DNA of 6,744 nt, taken from positions 1 through 6,744 of the forward strand of contig DAOWLL010000095.1 in assembly GCA_030641945.1 (NCBI GenBank), read 5' to 3'. This DNA is from Gammaproteobacteria bacterium. Its GTDB lineage: Bacteria; Pseudomonadota; Gammaproteobacteria; SZUA-229. Shown here piece by piece: positions 6,004 through 6,744 of this stretch. Both the position numbers and the translations under genes were made by a program. The first letter of the stretch is position 1. Each line of letters begins with the position of its first letter. Below the pieces are notes generated by a model, which searched no databases, had not been told where the DNA came from, and saw only the letters and a list, made by a program, of their open reading frames with translations.

Positions 6004-6088
6004 ATCTCAATCCTCATCTTTGTGGTTATATCCCGAGAAATATTTATCGTTTTCGGCTCTAGTGCTATATAGCAGATGAGGCGGTTGA

Positions 6089-6744
6089 TTATGAGTTTCT
6101 GATGAAATCAGTTACTGCTGTTACGGTAGCAGGGTCGCGAAGAATTCGTCTATGTCCGAGTCCATGCGTGAGTTTGAACTCTGCACCAGGCCATGCGTCT
6201 GCAACTGCCCTGCCATCTTCCCAGGGGATGTCCCTGTCTTTATCATCGTGAATGATGAGGGCAGGGGTCGTTAAGCTATGCACATTATTCAGTGTTGAAA
6301 TTCTTTTCTCGAGGTCATTGCCGTAGTTGGTATATAACTTGTTCGTCATTACAGCCAGCACATTCTCGGGCAGCATGAGAGCACGTTGAAAATTGCCAAG
6401 TATGGATTCAATCGAGGCAGGAGGGCAGATGCAGACTGCGCTGTTGGTACTGAAACCCAGGGTGCTTGCATACGCCAGTACCATGCCGCCAAAGGAATGG
6501 GTGATAGTGCTGTGAAACGGGCCGTACTTTTCGTTAAGTGCTAATACAACATCAGCCATTTCAAGCATGCTGGTTTGCTTGCCTGATGTTTCCCCGTGTG
6601 CGGGACCGTCATAGCTGATAACACGAAAGCCTGAATTGATCAGCGGCTCCATAAAATGCACCGCTTGCGTGCCGCGGCCGCTCCAGCCGTGAATAAACAA
6701 TATCGGCTGCCCCTGTCCCCAGGCCCATACGGCAACATCTACAC
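6089..6744 (-). CDS. Alpha/beta hydrolase, 5' part missing at the right edge
   Basis: The frame stays open to the last base of the window, so the true start lies outside. The visible part reads VWAWGQGQPILFIHGWSGRG, placing the oxyanion-hole HGWSGRG after the usual first strand. Counting from the Leu encoded at 6700, the nucleophile elbow is THSFGG (Ser69), the acid is probably Asp155 in HDDKDRDIP, and the base is His183 in GLGHRRILRDP. The catalytic triad is therefore complete. SYDGPAHGET (29-38) is the typical loop before helix A. The TTG at 6700 is an internal Leu codon, not a start. The elbow begins with Thr rather than the common Gly. The family includes esterases, lipases and haloperoxidase-like enzymes; substrate cannot be told. 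It is probably cytosolic, but the N-terminus is not seen. Confidence 0.9.
   Translation of the reverse strand, partial: VDVAVWAWGQGQPILFIHGWSGRGTQAVHFMEPLINSGFRVISYDGPAHGETSGKQTSMLEMADVVLALNEKYGPFHSTITHSFGGMVLAYASTLGFSTNSAVCICPPASIESILGNFQRALMLPENVLAVMTNKLYTNYGNDLEKRISTLNNVHSLTTPALIIHDDKDRDIPWEDGRAVADAWPGAEFKLTHGLGHRRILRDPATVTAVTDFIRNS

Noticed and set aside
6698..6700. TTG as start of the alpha/beta hydrolase
   Set aside because: The frame continues upstream as typical hydrolase sequence (VWAWGQGQPI), so this codon is an internal leucine.

Overview
The window reads as ordinary chromosome of a gammaproteobacterium with mid-range GC. SrkA/YihE, YqhA, SlyD and a YedK-like SRAP protein all resemble enterobacterial counterparts along their full length. 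I cannot place the order or genus. I see no tRNA, rRNA, CRISPR array, transposase or prophage block.

Layout. The left edge may carry the last codons of a plus-strand gene. It faces yqha (minus, 87-575), a four-helix membrane protein. Across a 106-nt divergent gap comes a plus-strand stress unit: srkA (682-1662), the SRAP abasic-site protein overlapping it by one base (1662-2315), and, 63 nt on, an NADPH-dependent FMN reductase-like flavoprotein (2379-2990). A nested inverted-repeat element (2997-3224) fills the space between this unit and a convergent 328-residue protein of unknown function (3228-4214, minus). After an AT-rich stretch there are two very small predicted membrane proteins (4465-4572 and 4658-4765) and a 78-residue HMA-fold protein with no cysteines (4828-5064). 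This group ends at a strong terminator. slyD (5198-5680) follows. Its terminator lies between it and a convergent holin-like two-helix protein (5752-6003, minus). An alpha/beta hydrolase (minus, from 6089) runs off the right edge.

How the genes fit together. The clearest functional group is srkA plus SRAP, and perhaps the flavoprotein. A stress kinase, a protein that caps abasic DNA and a flavin/quinone reductase would fit an oxidative-damage response, although only the first two are tightly coupled in sequence. SlyD is a folding and nickel-handling factor. The HMA-like protein cannot bind metal in the usual CxxC way.

Nothing here is a clear new defence or mobile system. The items most worth following are the octamer-built nested repeat, the micro-membrane-protein plus HMA-like cluster, and the kinase-SRAP coupling.
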